Assembly: GCF_003253115.1 (NCBI RefSeq)
Contig: NZ_QEQF01000001.1
Location: 1-64,000, forward strand
Origin: Haemophilus_A paraphrohaemolyticus_A
GTDB taxonomy: Bacteria > Pseudomonadota > Gammaproteobacteria > Enterobacterales > Pasteurellaceae
DNA: 64,000 nucleotides
Reading direction: 5' to 3'
Part shown: positions 8,120 to 15,249 of the stretch, piece by piece
How the letters are laid out: each line of letters opens with the position of its first letter
Numbering within the stretch: the stretch's first letter is position 1
The notes under the pieces: model-generated
Databases searched by the model: none
What the model was told of the DNA's origin: nothing
Seen by the model: the letters and a program-made list of their open reading frames with translations, nothing else
Program-made: the position numbers and the translations under genes

Positions 8120-8146
8120 AAGGGCTGTGATTAAACAGCCCTTTCT
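8120..8146. terminator. Bidirectional terminator between rho and ribH
   Basis: AAGGGCTGT (8120-8128) and ACAGCCCTT (8135-8143) form a 9-bp stem, with T-rich flanks on both strands. It suits the converging rho and rib operons. Confidence 0.85.
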
Positions 8147-8157
8147 TATGCTTAAAA

Positions 8158-8619
8158 TTAAAGCGCTCTTAACACATTCACCATTTCCACCGCCCCTAAA
8201 GCACATTCCGCCCCTTTATTGCCTGCTTTTGTACCTGCGCGCTCAATCGCTTGTTCAATGCTTTCGGTGGTTAATACGCCGAACATTACTGGCACGCCAG
8301 TTTGTAATGCCACTGCACCAATGCCTTTTGCAGCTTCGTTACAAACGTAGTCGTAGTGAGTAGTTGAGCCACGGATTACTGTACCTAAACAGATTATCGC
8401 ATCGTATTTGCCGCTTTCTGCCATTTTTTTCGCCACCAGTGAAATTTCAAACGCACCTGGCACCCATACGGTATCGATATCGTCTTCAGATGCACCGTGA
8501 CGTATTAAAGCATCTACTGCACCACTTAATAATTTGTCGTTGATGAAATCGTTAAAACGAGCCGTTACGATACCGAATTTAATGCCCGTTGCCACTAGGT
8601 TGCCTGTAATTTTTGCCAT
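8158..8619 (-). CDS. ribH: 6,7-dimethyl-8-ribityllumazine synthase
   Basis: This 153-residue protein is lumazine synthase, the penultimate step of riboflavin synthesis. It joins the RibD product with dihydroxybutanone phosphate. The family's GTVIRGSTTHYDYVCNEAAKG segment is present, including the catalytic His in THYDYV, as is the PGAFEI motif. It assembles as a pentamer or icosahedral capsid. It is last in the rib operon, separated from ribBA by a REP-like repeat (8656-8752). It was once named ribH in Actinobacillus pleuropneumoniae, where ribGBAH is the classical order. AAGGAACTTCTAA precedes the start codon. Confidence 0.96.
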   Translation of the reverse strand: MAKITGNLVATGIKFGIVTARFNDFINDKLLSGAVDALIRHGASEDDIDTVWVPGAFEISLVAKKMAESGKYDAIICLGTVIRGSTTHYDYVCNEAAKGIGAVALQTGVPVMFGVLTTESIEQAIERAGTKAGNKGAECALGAVEMVNVLRAL

Positions 8620-8655
8620 TTAGAAGTTCCTTGTTGAAATAAAAATAAACCATTT

Positions 8656-8752
8656 GTAGAGTGTGTGAATTGGAAATCCACGCATGTTCTGTAAAACATA
8701 TAGAAAATTATACCGCTTGAGTGCGTAAATTTTTCAAATTCACACACCCTAC
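8656..8752. repeat. REP/iREP pair (BIME-like), copy 2
   Basis: GTAGAGTGTGTGAATT (8656-8671) is the near-perfect inverse of AATTCACACACCCTAC (8737-8752). Each GTAG-headed end can also fold on itself with a downstream CACGC or GCGTA stretch through G-U pairs. It fills the ribBA-ribH gap. Copies 1 and 3 share the GTAG...CTAC ends but not the hairpin sequence. Confidence 0.6.
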
Positions 8753-8765
8753 GTTTTTTCTCTCA

Positions 8766-9965
8766 TTAAAAATTAAACATATGCCCCATTTTAACTTGTT
8801 TAACTTTCAAGTAATCAATGTCGTTTTTATTGGGTTCGACGATAATCGGTTCGCGGGAAACAATGTTCATTCCTTGCTCTTTTAAGCCTTCGATTTTCGC
8901 TGGATTATTGGTTAATAAGCGAATGGATTTCACACCGAGGCTTTGTAGCATTTGTGCGCCAATGTAGTATTCACGTTCATCTTCTTTGAAGCCTAATGCT
9001 ATATTGGCTTCTACCGTGTCCATCCCTTTATCTTGCAATTCGTAAGCACGCAATTTGTTGATTAAGCCGATGCCGCGCCCTTCTTGGCGAAGATAAAGCA
9101 CCACACCTCGCCCTTCTTTTTCGATTTGGGTCATGGCTGCAGCGAATTGTTGCCCGCAATCGCAGCGTTGTGAGCCAAACGCATCGCCAGTTAAACATTC
9201 TGAATGAATGCGGGTGAGCACGTTTTCTCCATCGGCAATATCACCTTTCACCAAGGCAACATGTTCTTTGCCCGAAATAATTTCCACAAAGCTGTGTGCT
9301 ATAAATTCGCCATATTTGGTTGGCATTTTTACTATAGAAACTTGTTTGACCAAACAATCGTGTTTACGGCGATATTCTTGCAGCTGGGCAATGGTAATAA
9401 ACGGGATATTGTGTTTAGTTGCTAATTTTTGTAGTTCTGGCATCGTCATCATTGTGCCATCTTCCGCTATGATTTCGCAGCATAAGCCAGCAGGTTTTAA
9501 GCCTGCAAGGCGAGTTAAATCGACTGTCGCTTCAGTGTGACCATTACGCACCAACACACCGCCATCTTTCGCGATCAGTGGGAACATATGCCCAGGGCGG
9601 CGGAAGTCGGTCGCTTTCGCATTATCATCCATCATTTTTAACACGGTTAATGAACGCTCAAAGGCTGAAATGCCCGTGCTTGTATCAATGTGGTCAATCG
9701 TCACCGTGAAAGCTGTTTCGTGATTGTCGGTGTTTTTGGTCACCATCGGGTGCAAGTCTAATTTGTTGGCTAATTCTTGCGAAATTGGAGTACAAATCAA
9801 GCCCTTACCGTGTGTTGCCATAAAGTTGATATTTTCAGGTGTTGCGAACTCTGCCGCACAGATAAAATCGCCTTCATTTTCGCGATCTTCATCATCTGTT
9901 ACTAAAATAATTTTACCTTCAGCAATCGCTTTGAGGGCTTCTTCTACGGTTGAAAATTGGAACAT
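8766..9965 (-). CDS. ribBA: RibBA: 3,4-dihydroxy-2-butanone-4-phosphate synthase / GTP cyclohydrolase II
   Basis: This 399-residue bifunctional enzyme supplies both precursors of riboflavin. The N-terminal half (about 1-205) is DHBP synthase, with the acidic DDEDRENEGDF metal-binding motif near residue 24. The C-terminal half is GTP cyclohydrolase II, with the zinc site ECLTGDAFGSQRCDCG and the LRQEGRGIGL motif with its catalytic arginine. Both active sites look intact. This gene is the 'ribA' of the Actinobacillus operon. It follows the cysteine hydrolase gene by 26 bases and is followed by the ribH gap with a repeat. Expression should be set by the FMN riboswitch at the head of the operon. 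Confidence 0.96.
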   Translation of the reverse strand: MFQFSTVEEALKAIAEGKIILVTDDEDRENEGDFICAAEFATPENINFMATHGKGLICTPISQELANKLDLHPMVTKNTDNHETAFTVTIDHIDTSTGISAFERSLTVLKMMDDNAKATDFRRPGHMFPLIAKDGGVLVRNGHTEATVDLTRLAGLKPAGLCCEIIAEDGTMMTMPELQKLATKHNIPFITIAQLQEYRRKHDCLVKQVSIVKMPTKYGEFIAHSFVEIISGKEHVALVKGDIADGENVLTRIHSECLTGDAFGSQRCDCGQQFAAAMTQIEKEGRGVVLYLRQEGRGIGLINKLRAYELQDKGMDTVEANIALGFKEDEREYYIGAQMLQSLGVKSIRLLTNNPAKIEGLKEQGMNIVSREPIIVEPNKNDIDYLKVKQVKMGHMFNF

Positions 9966-9991
9966 AATCTTTCTCTCTTTTTAATCTAACG

Positions 9992-10534
9992 TTAAACCAC
10001 GCTATCAATCAATTCTTGGGTGGATAAAATCAACGCAAATTCTTCGTTTAACGTTGCAATGTTGATTTTATGAACTTGAGCGGCATCAATTTCCTCACCA
10101 TCTGGCATTTTTAATGGGAAGGAAGCTGTCGCATTTTCAATCAGTTTTACCAAAAAGCCGTAATTGGCTGCCATTCTGATCGTGGTAGAAACACAATGCG
10201 GTAAAGTTAACCCCGCAATCGCTAATTCTATAATGCCTTGGCTTTTCAAATAATCTAGCAACGCCGTGCCGATAAATGCGCTATTTACCTTTTTCTGAAA
10301 AATAGGCTCATTGGCTAATGGTTCAAACCTAGCTTGAAATGCCTGCGTTTCATCTTGATAAAACAGCGAATTTGGGTTATCTGAAACGTGCTGAATGTGA
10401 ATAATCTTTCGTTTTTTTACACGAAAATGTTGCAACAATCGCAACATATTTTGCTCTGCATTCGGATTGTTCCGCTTGCCCCATTTCGGGTCTAAAAAGG
10501 CATTTTGCACATCAATCAACATCAAGGCTTGCAT
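9992..10534 (-). CDS. Isochorismatase-like cysteine hydrolase inside the rib operon
   Basis: This 180-residue protein belongs to the isochorismatase/nicotinamidase-like hydrolases. The family catalytic triad is recognisable as Asp8 (LMLIDVQNAF), Lys82 (KKVNSAF) and Cys114 (GLTLPHCVSTT). Such enzymes hydrolyse amides or ureido compounds through the cysteine; the substrate here is unknown. The gene lies between ribE and ribBA, 9 bases after ribE and 26 before ribBA. It must therefore be cotranscribed with riboflavin synthesis and probably falls under the FMN riboswitch. The classical Actinobacillus pleuropneumoniae ribGBAH operon is not described with this extra gene. It could process a riboflavin-pathway side product or simply be a passenger. 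Confidence 0.8.
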   Translation of the reverse strand: MQALMLIDVQNAFLDPKWGKRNNPNAEQNMLRLLQHFRVKKRKIIHIQHVSDNPNSLFYQDETQAFQARFEPLANEPIFQKKVNSAFIGTALLDYLKSQGIIELAIAGLTLPHCVSTTIRMAANYGFLVKLIENATASFPLKMPDGEEIDAAQVHKINIATLNEEFALILSTQELIDSVV

Positions 10535-10543
10535 TCTGTTTCC

Positions 10544-11194
10544 TTAAAACCCTGCATTTTTCAGAAAATCAACCGTTAATTGGCTTGTTGGATTTTCAGA
10601 ACCTTTTTTCAGTAAAAACTGCTCAATATATTTTCCGACAATGTCGTTCTCTAAATTCACTAGGCTACCGATTTTTTTCGAGCCTAAATTCGTTTCTTTA
10701 ATCGTATGCGGAATAATCGACACTCGGAACGAGGCTTCATCGGTATCCACCACTGTAAGGCTGATGCCATCAATGGTAATTGAGCCTTTTTCGATAATAT
10801 AACGCATCAATTTGGGGGCAGCTTTAATGCGGTACCACGTCGAATTATGTGCAGGCTTAATTTCCACCACTTCGCCTGTGCCATCAATATGCCCTGAAAC
10901 GATATGTCCACCAAAACGTCCATTTGCTGCCATCGCGCGCTCTAAATTCACAGGACTGCTCGGTTTTAGCTCGCCAAGTGAAGTGCGTTTTAAAGTTTCC
11001 GACATTACGTCTGCGGAGAATTGATTCTCTGTGAAAGAAGTTACGGTTAAACATACGCCATTCACTGCAATACTATCGCCTAAATGCACGTCCTCCAGCA
11101 CTTTGCTGGCTTGAATAGTTACTACCGCAAACTCGCCTTGTTTGTTGATTTGCACAATTTTGCCCACTTCTTCGATAATGCCTGTAAACATCAT
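10544..11194 (-). CDS. ribE: Riboflavin synthase, alpha subunit
   Basis: This protein of 216 residues (215 if the second ATG is used) forms riboflavin from two 6,7-dimethyl-8-ribityllumazine molecules. It begins MFTGIIEEVG, the family signature, and has two similar barrel halves, each with a GDSIAVNGVCLTV- or KGSITIDGISLTV-type motif. It functions as a homotrimer. The start overlaps the end of ribD (ATGATG over the ribD TGA), so translation is coupled. A GAGGTGG ribosome site lies inside the end of ribD. In older Actinobacillus naming it is ribB; ribC is also used. Confidence 0.95.
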   Translation of the reverse strand: MMFTGIIEEVGKIVQINKQGEFAVVTIQASKVLEDVHLGDSIAVNGVCLTVTSFTENQFSADVMSETLKRTSLGELKPSSPVNLERAMAANGRFGGHIVSGHIDGTGEVVEIKPAHNSTWYRIKAAPKLMRYIIEKGSITIDGISLTVVDTDEASFRVSIIPHTIKETNLGSKKIGSLVNLENDIVGKYIEQFLLKKGSENPTSQLTVDFLKNAGF

Positions 11195-12276
11195 TCCACC
11201 TCGTAATCAATCAAAATATCTTCCCCAACCATTTCCATTGAAACTAACTTCAATTTCACGGCTCGGGATAAATCAACAATTCCTTCGCCACCAATCGGTG
11301 TTTTTGCCTGTTTGCCACCAACTAATTTTGGTGCGATGTAACAATGCACACGGTTTACCATGCCACTTTCTAAAGCACTGAAATTCAGGCTTGAACCACC
11401 TTCAATTAGGAGGCTGTCGATCTGCATTTCACCGAGCTTTTGCAAAAGATCCTCTAAATCCACCCGCTTGTTTTTCGCTTTACAAACTAGCATTTCTACG
11501 CCAAACGGTCGATATTGTTCAATCTTTTGCAAATCCTCACAAACTGTCGCAATCACCGTACGATATTCGTTCGCTGTCTGTACAAGCTGACAATCTAAAG
11601 GCGTGCGTAATTGGCTGTCGCACACCACTCGAATAGGCTGTCTGGCATTCGGCATTCTGGAATTCAGCATCGGGTTATCCGCCAACACAGTTTCCACACC
11701 AACCATAATCGCACTATATTGATGGCGAGTTTCTTGCACTTTAGCACGTGCTGTTTCGCCCGTAATCCACTTCGATTCGCCCGTGCTGGTCGCGATTTTG
11801 CCGTCAGCGGTCATTGCATATTTCAGCAGCACATAAGGGCGTTTGGTTTGAATGTAGTGGAAAAAAATCGGGTTGAGTTTATCGCACTCTTCTCGCATAA
11901 AATCTTCCACTACTTCCACGCCAGCTGTTCGCAACTGCTTCGCTCCTTTACCAGACACTAACGGATTCGGATCGCGAGAGCCGATAAAGACTTTTTTAAT
12001 CCCACGTTCAATCAATAAATTGGAACAAGGCGGTGTGCGCCCGTGATGACAACAAGGCTCTAACGTTACATATACGGTTGCCCCTGTGATATCAGCATCG
12101 CTATTTAAAATCGCATTGCGTTCAGCGTGCCAGCCCCCGATTTTTTCGTGGTAGCCTTCGGCAATAATTTTGCCATTTTTGACAATCACACAACCGACTA
12201 ATGGATTTGGACTTGTCCAACCTCTGCCACGTTCGGCAAGGTTAATAGCGCGTTGCATATATTTAATGTCAGTCAT
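11191..12276 (-). CDS. ribD: RibD: pyrimidine deaminase / reductase of riboflavin synthesis
   Basis: This 361-residue bifunctional enzyme carries out the deamination and side-chain reduction after GTP cyclohydrolase II. The N-terminal deaminase zinc site is His50-Ala-Glu52, Cys75 and Cys84 (PCCHHGRTPPC). The C-terminal reductase domain begins near residue 145 (RPYVLLKYAMTADGKIAT) and includes the LLIEGGSSL motif. It is the first gene of the rib operon (ribG in older naming). Its leader holds an FMN riboswitch, an intrinsic terminator and a REP-like repeat. No strong Shine-Dalgarno is seen upstream of 12276, and a second Met at residue 7 is possible. Confidence 0.95.
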   Translation of the reverse strand: MTDIKYMQRAINLAERGRGWTSPNPLVGCVIVKNGKIIAEGYHEKIGGWHAERNAILNSDADITGATVYVTLEPCCHHGRTPPCSNLLIERGIKKVFIGSRDPNPLVSGKGAKQLRTAGVEVVEDFMREECDKLNPIFFHYIQTKRPYVLLKYAMTADGKIATSTGESKWITGETARAKVQETRHQYSAIMVGVETVLADNPMLNSRMPNARQPIRVVCDSQLRTPLDCQLVQTANEYRTVIATVCEDLQKIEQYRPFGVEMLVCKAKNKRVDLEDLLQKLGEMQIDSLLIEGGSSLNFSALESGMVNRVHCYIAPKLVGGKQAKTPIGGEGIVDLSRAVKLKLVSMEMVGEDILIDYEVE

Positions 12277-12300
12277 ACATTATATTTGTAAAATAGATTT

Positions 12301-12363
12301 GTAGGGGAGGGCACACTCCCTCTTTATTCAAGGCAGGATTGGGCGTGTACAACACGCCTCTAC
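12301..12363. repeat. REP/iREP pair (BIME-like), copy 3
   Basis: The left end is GTAGGGGAGGG with a CTCCCTC partner. The right end, read on the other strand, is GTAG followed by the hairpin GGCGTGT-tgt-ACACGCC. The element lies in the transcribed leader between the riboswitch terminator and the ribD start codon. Confidence 0.6.
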
Positions 12364-12374
12364 AATGCTAGATA

Positions 12375-12411
12375 GAAATAAAAGCCTTGAAATCTCACGA
12401 TCTCAAGGCTT
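12375..12411 (-). terminator. Riboswitch-linked intrinsic terminator of the rib operon
   Basis: On the reverse strand AAGCCTTGA and TCAAGGCTT form a 9-bp stem followed by TTTATTT. It lies between the FMN aptamer and ribD, which is the place expected for an expression platform. Overlap with an antiterminator was not worked out. Confidence 0.75.
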
Positions 12412-12428
12412 GCAAAAAAGACATAGAA

Positions 12429-12449
12429 AACCACCGCTTGCACGGGGTT
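12429..12449 (-). other. Second hairpin between FMN aptamer and terminator
   Basis: On the reverse strand AACC-CCG-tgcaag-CGG-T-GGTT folds into a hairpin with one bulge and is followed by TTTTCTATGTCTTTTTT. It contains GCAAGCGGT, one base from the uptake-signal core. It may be a second terminator or part of the switch. Confidence 0.4.
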
Positions 12450-12456
12450 GTTTTTA

Positions 12457-12573
12457 CGCTCTTCTTCCATCCAGACTATACTGTCGGTACTGGAGTTTCA
12501 CCAGTTCCTGCCAAGTGTTTTGCTTAGCTCGCGGACTTTACCGCCGATCGGGAATTTCACCCTGCCCTGAAGA
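12457..12573 (-). promoter_or_regulatory. FMN riboswitch (RFN element)
   Basis: Read on the reverse strand, the conserved RFN blocks occur in order: CTTCAGGGCAGGGTGAAATT, CCCGATCGGCGGTAAAGTCC, GCGAGC, TGGCAGGAACTGGTG, ACTCCAGTACCGACAGTATA, then GTCTGGATGGAAGAAGAGCG. FMN binding is expected to reduce ribD-ribE-hydrolase-ribBA-ribH expression, here through the terminator that follows. Confidence 0.95.
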
Positions 12574-12590
12574 TTTATAAATTGCCAAGG

Positions 12591-12619
12591 ATTTTGCTCG
12601 TATTTAGCAAGAATGTCAA
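12591..12619 (-). promoter_or_regulatory. Promoter of the rib operon
   Basis: On the reverse strand a perfect TTGACA (complement of 12614-12619) and CAAAAT (complement of 12591-12596) are 17 bases apart. Transcription would begin near 12584, about ten bases before the riboswitch. Confidence 0.75.
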
Positions 12620-12666
12620 GCCATATATTATTCATTGCACTTATTGAAAAAGTTAATAAAATTCCC

Positions 12667-12694
12667 TTGTTTTTCCATTTTTAAGCCTCATAAT
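12667..12694 (+). promoter_or_regulatory. Probable lon promoter
   Basis: TTGTTT (12667-12672) and CATAAT (12689-12694) are 16 bases apart, about 37 bases before the lon start codon. No clear heat-shock promoter was recognised. Confidence 0.45.
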
Positions 12695-12730
12695 GAGAAA
12701 TTATTTTGAAATCAAAGAGAGAGCAAATTT

Positions 12731-15133
12731 ATGGCGCCAAGAAAAAAGAAAACTATTGCATTGCCACTTTTGCCACTACGTGATGTAGTGGTGTTCCCGA
12801 ATATGGTGATGCCATTATTCGTTGGGCGTGAAAAGTCGGTACTTGCACTACGTGCTGCGATGGATGCGAACAAGCAGCTGTTTCTTGTTACCCAAAAAGA
12901 TCCACAAAATGAAAATCCGACATTAGACGATATTTATGATATTGGTGTAACGGCAAACATTATCCAGATGCTAAATCTGCCAGATGGTACGGTAAAAGTG
13001 TTAGTGGAAGGTCAAACTCGTGCAAAAATTGAGAAAGCTCACGACGATGAATCGGGTTTTTGGGCTGAATTAAGTGTGATTGAAACAACGGATAATGTTG
13101 AATCTGAAGAGTTAGATGCACTGGCGAAAACTACTTTTGCTGAGTTCGAAAATTACGTTAAAAATAACAAAAAGATTCCTGCTGAGATTTTAGTTAAATT
13201 ACAAAAAATTACCGTTCAAGAACGTTTAGTTGATACAATTTCAGCTAATCTTTTAACGCCGGTTGCAAAAAAACAAGAGCTTTTAGAAGAAAGTAGCTTG
13301 CTCAAACGTTTTGAAACCTTATTGATCGCAATGGCAACTGAGCTTGATTCAATGCAGATGGATAGCCGTATTCGTGCTCGTGTAAAAGAGCAGATGGAAA
13401 AAAATCAGCGTGATTACTATCTAAACGAGCAAATCAAAGCGATCCAAAAAGAGCTAGGTAATAACGAAGATGTTGAGCAGAGCGAGCTAGATAAACTTAA
13501 AGCGAAAATTGATGAAGCTAAATTGCCTGCCGAAGTATTGGAAAAAACCGAAGCGGAATTTAAAAAGCTCAAAGCGATGCCACAAAGCTCGTCTGAAGCG
13601 GCAGTTATTCGAGGTTATATCGACTGGATTTTACAAATGCCTTGGCATAAAAAATCGGCGGTTAAAAAAGATTTAGCGAAAGCCCAAGAGATTTTAGATA
13701 AAGATCATTACGGCTTAGAGCGTGTGAAAGAACGCATCGTGGAATATCTTGCGGTGCAAAGCCGTTTGAACAAGTTAAAAGGCCCAATTCTTTGCTTGGT
13801 TGGTCCACCTGGGGTGGGGAAAACCTCGCTTGGTCAATCCATTGCAAATGCAACGGGGCGTAAATATGTGCGTATGGCGTTAGGTGGCGTGCGTGATGAG
13901 GCAGAAATCCGCGGGCATCGTCGTACTTACATCGGCTCAATGCCAGGCTCATTGATGATGAAAATGGCAAAAGTAGGCGTGAAAAATCCGCTCTTCTTGC
14001 TCGATGAAATCGACAAAATGGCACAAGATATGCGTGGCGACCCTGCTTCTGCATTATTGGAGGTGTTAGATCCAGAACAAAACAAAGCGTTCAACGATCA
14101 CTATTTAGAAGTGGATTATGATTTGTCTGATGTGATGTTCGTTGCAACCTCGAATTCGATGAACATTCCGCCTGCGTTATTAGACCGTATGGAAGTGATT
14201 CGTCTTTCAGGTTATACCGAAGATGAAAAACTACACATTGCACGTGAGCATCTAATTGCGAAACAGCAAGAAAACAACGGCTTGAAACAAGGCGAATTGA
14301 CCATTGAAGATAGCGCAATTATGAGCATTATTCGCTACTATACCCGTGAAGCGGGTGTGCGCAACCTTGAGCGTGAAATTGCTAAAATCTGCCGTAAAGC
14401 CGTGAAAGCACTGGTGTTGGATAAAAAATTAAAATCTATCACCGTGAACGAAGATAACATTACCGATTACCTCGGCGTGAAACGTTTTGACTACGGTAAA
14501 ATGGACAACCAAAACCGTGTGGGTGAGGTAACAGGTTTAGCATGGACGGAAGTTGGAGGCGATCTCTTAACCATTGAAACCGCTTCTGTACCAGGTAAGG
14601 GCAAATTCTCTTACACTGGCTCATTGGGCGATGTGATGAAAGAGTCTATCCAAGCGGCAATGATGGTAGTGCGTGCACGTGCCGATAAACTCGGTATTAC
14701 AGATGACTTCCACGAAAAACGCGATATTCACGTTCACGTTCCAGATGGTGCAACGCCGAAAGATGGTCCAAGTGCAGGTATTGCAATGTGTACTGCGTTA
14801 ATTTCGAGTCTCACAGGCAATCCTGTGCGTAAAGAAGTGGCAATGACAGGTGAAATTAGCTTGCGTGGTAAAGTGTTGCCAATCGGTGGTTTAAAAGAGA
14901 AACTCTTGGCAGCACATCGTGGCGGGATTACCACCGTGATTATTCCAAAAGAGAACGAAAAAGACTTGGAAGAGATTCCTGCAAATGCGAAAGCTTCACT
15001 TTCGATTCACCCTGTGGAAACCATTGATGAAGTCTTGGCTATCGCCCTTGAAAATCCACCGCTTGGTATTGAAATTGTGCCGAGTAAAGCGGTAAAAGTG
15101 AAGAAAACAACGAGAGCGAAGGCGATTCAATAA
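12731..15133 (+). CDS. lon: Lon ATP-dependent protease
   Basis: This 800-residue protein has the three parts of LonA. The first is an N-terminal substrate-binding domain with coiled coil (about 1-310). The second is an AAA+ module with Walker A GPPGVGKT (Lys364). The third is a C-terminal protease with catalytic Ser681 (KDGPSAGIAM) and Lys724 (GGLKEKLLAA). It degrades misfolded and regulatory proteins in the cytoplasm. GAGAGAGCAAATTT precedes the ATG. It stands alone between the divergent rib operon and uvrA, with its own strong terminator. The C-terminal tail is lysine-rich. Confidence 0.98.
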   Translation: MAPRKKKTIALPLLPLRDVVVFPNMVMPLFVGREKSVLALRAAMDANKQLFLVTQKDPQNENPTLDDIYDIGVTANIIQMLNLPDGTVKVLVEGQTRAKIEKAHDDESGFWAELSVIETTDNVESEELDALAKTTFAEFENYVKNNKKIPAEILVKLQKITVQERLVDTISANLLTPVAKKQELLEESSLLKRFETLLIAMATELDSMQMDSRIRARVKEQMEKNQRDYYLNEQIKAIQKELGNNEDVEQSELDKLKAKIDEAKLPAEVLEKTEAEFKKLKAMPQSSSEAAVIRGYIDWILQMPWHKKSAVKKDLAKAQEILDKDHYGLERVKERIVEYLAVQSRLNKLKGPILCLVGPPGVGKTSLGQSIANATGRKYVRMALGGVRDEAEIRGHRRTYIGSMPGSLMMKMAKVGVKNPLFLLDEIDKMAQDMRGDPASALLEVLDPEQNKAFNDHYLEVDYDLSDVMFVATSNSMNIPPALLDRMEVIRLSGYTEDEKLHIAREHLIAKQQENNGLKQGELTIEDSAIMSIIRYYTREAGVRNLEREIAKICRKAVKALVLDKKLKSITVNEDNITDYLGVKRFDYGKMDNQNRVGEVTGLAWTEVGGDLLTIETASVPGKGKFSYTGSLGDVMKESIQAAMMVVRARADKLGITDDFHEKRDIHVHVPDGATPKDGPSAGIAMCTALISSLTGNPVRKEVAMTGEISLRGKVLPIGGLKEKLLAAHRGGITTVIIPKENEKDLEEIPANAKASLSIHPVETIDEVLAIALENPPLGIEIVPSKAVKVKKTTRAKAIQ

Positions 15134-15143
15134 GCTCTAAAGC

Positions 15144-15180
15144 AAAATCCTCCAATATCAGTTGATATTGGAGGATTTTA
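15144..15180. terminator. lon terminator
   Basis: AAAATCCTCCAATATCA and TGATATTGGAGGATTTT are perfect 17-bp arms around a two-base loop. The same hairpin could serve the converging uvrA transcript. Confidence 0.9.
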
Positions 15181-15249
15181 GGTATCATAGGACGAGAAAT
15201 GAGATTGTAGAGATAAATTACCTACAATGCCGTTTTTAATCTTTAAGTT

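Noticed and set aside
12365..12580. 71-codon open frame on the forward strand upstream of lon
   Set aside because: It is antisense to the FMN riboswitch and its terminator, whose RNA conservation explains the sequence.
13662..14054. 130-codon reverse frame inside lon
   Set aside because: It lies wholly within the strongly conserved lon ATPase region on the opposite strand; a shadow of codon bias.
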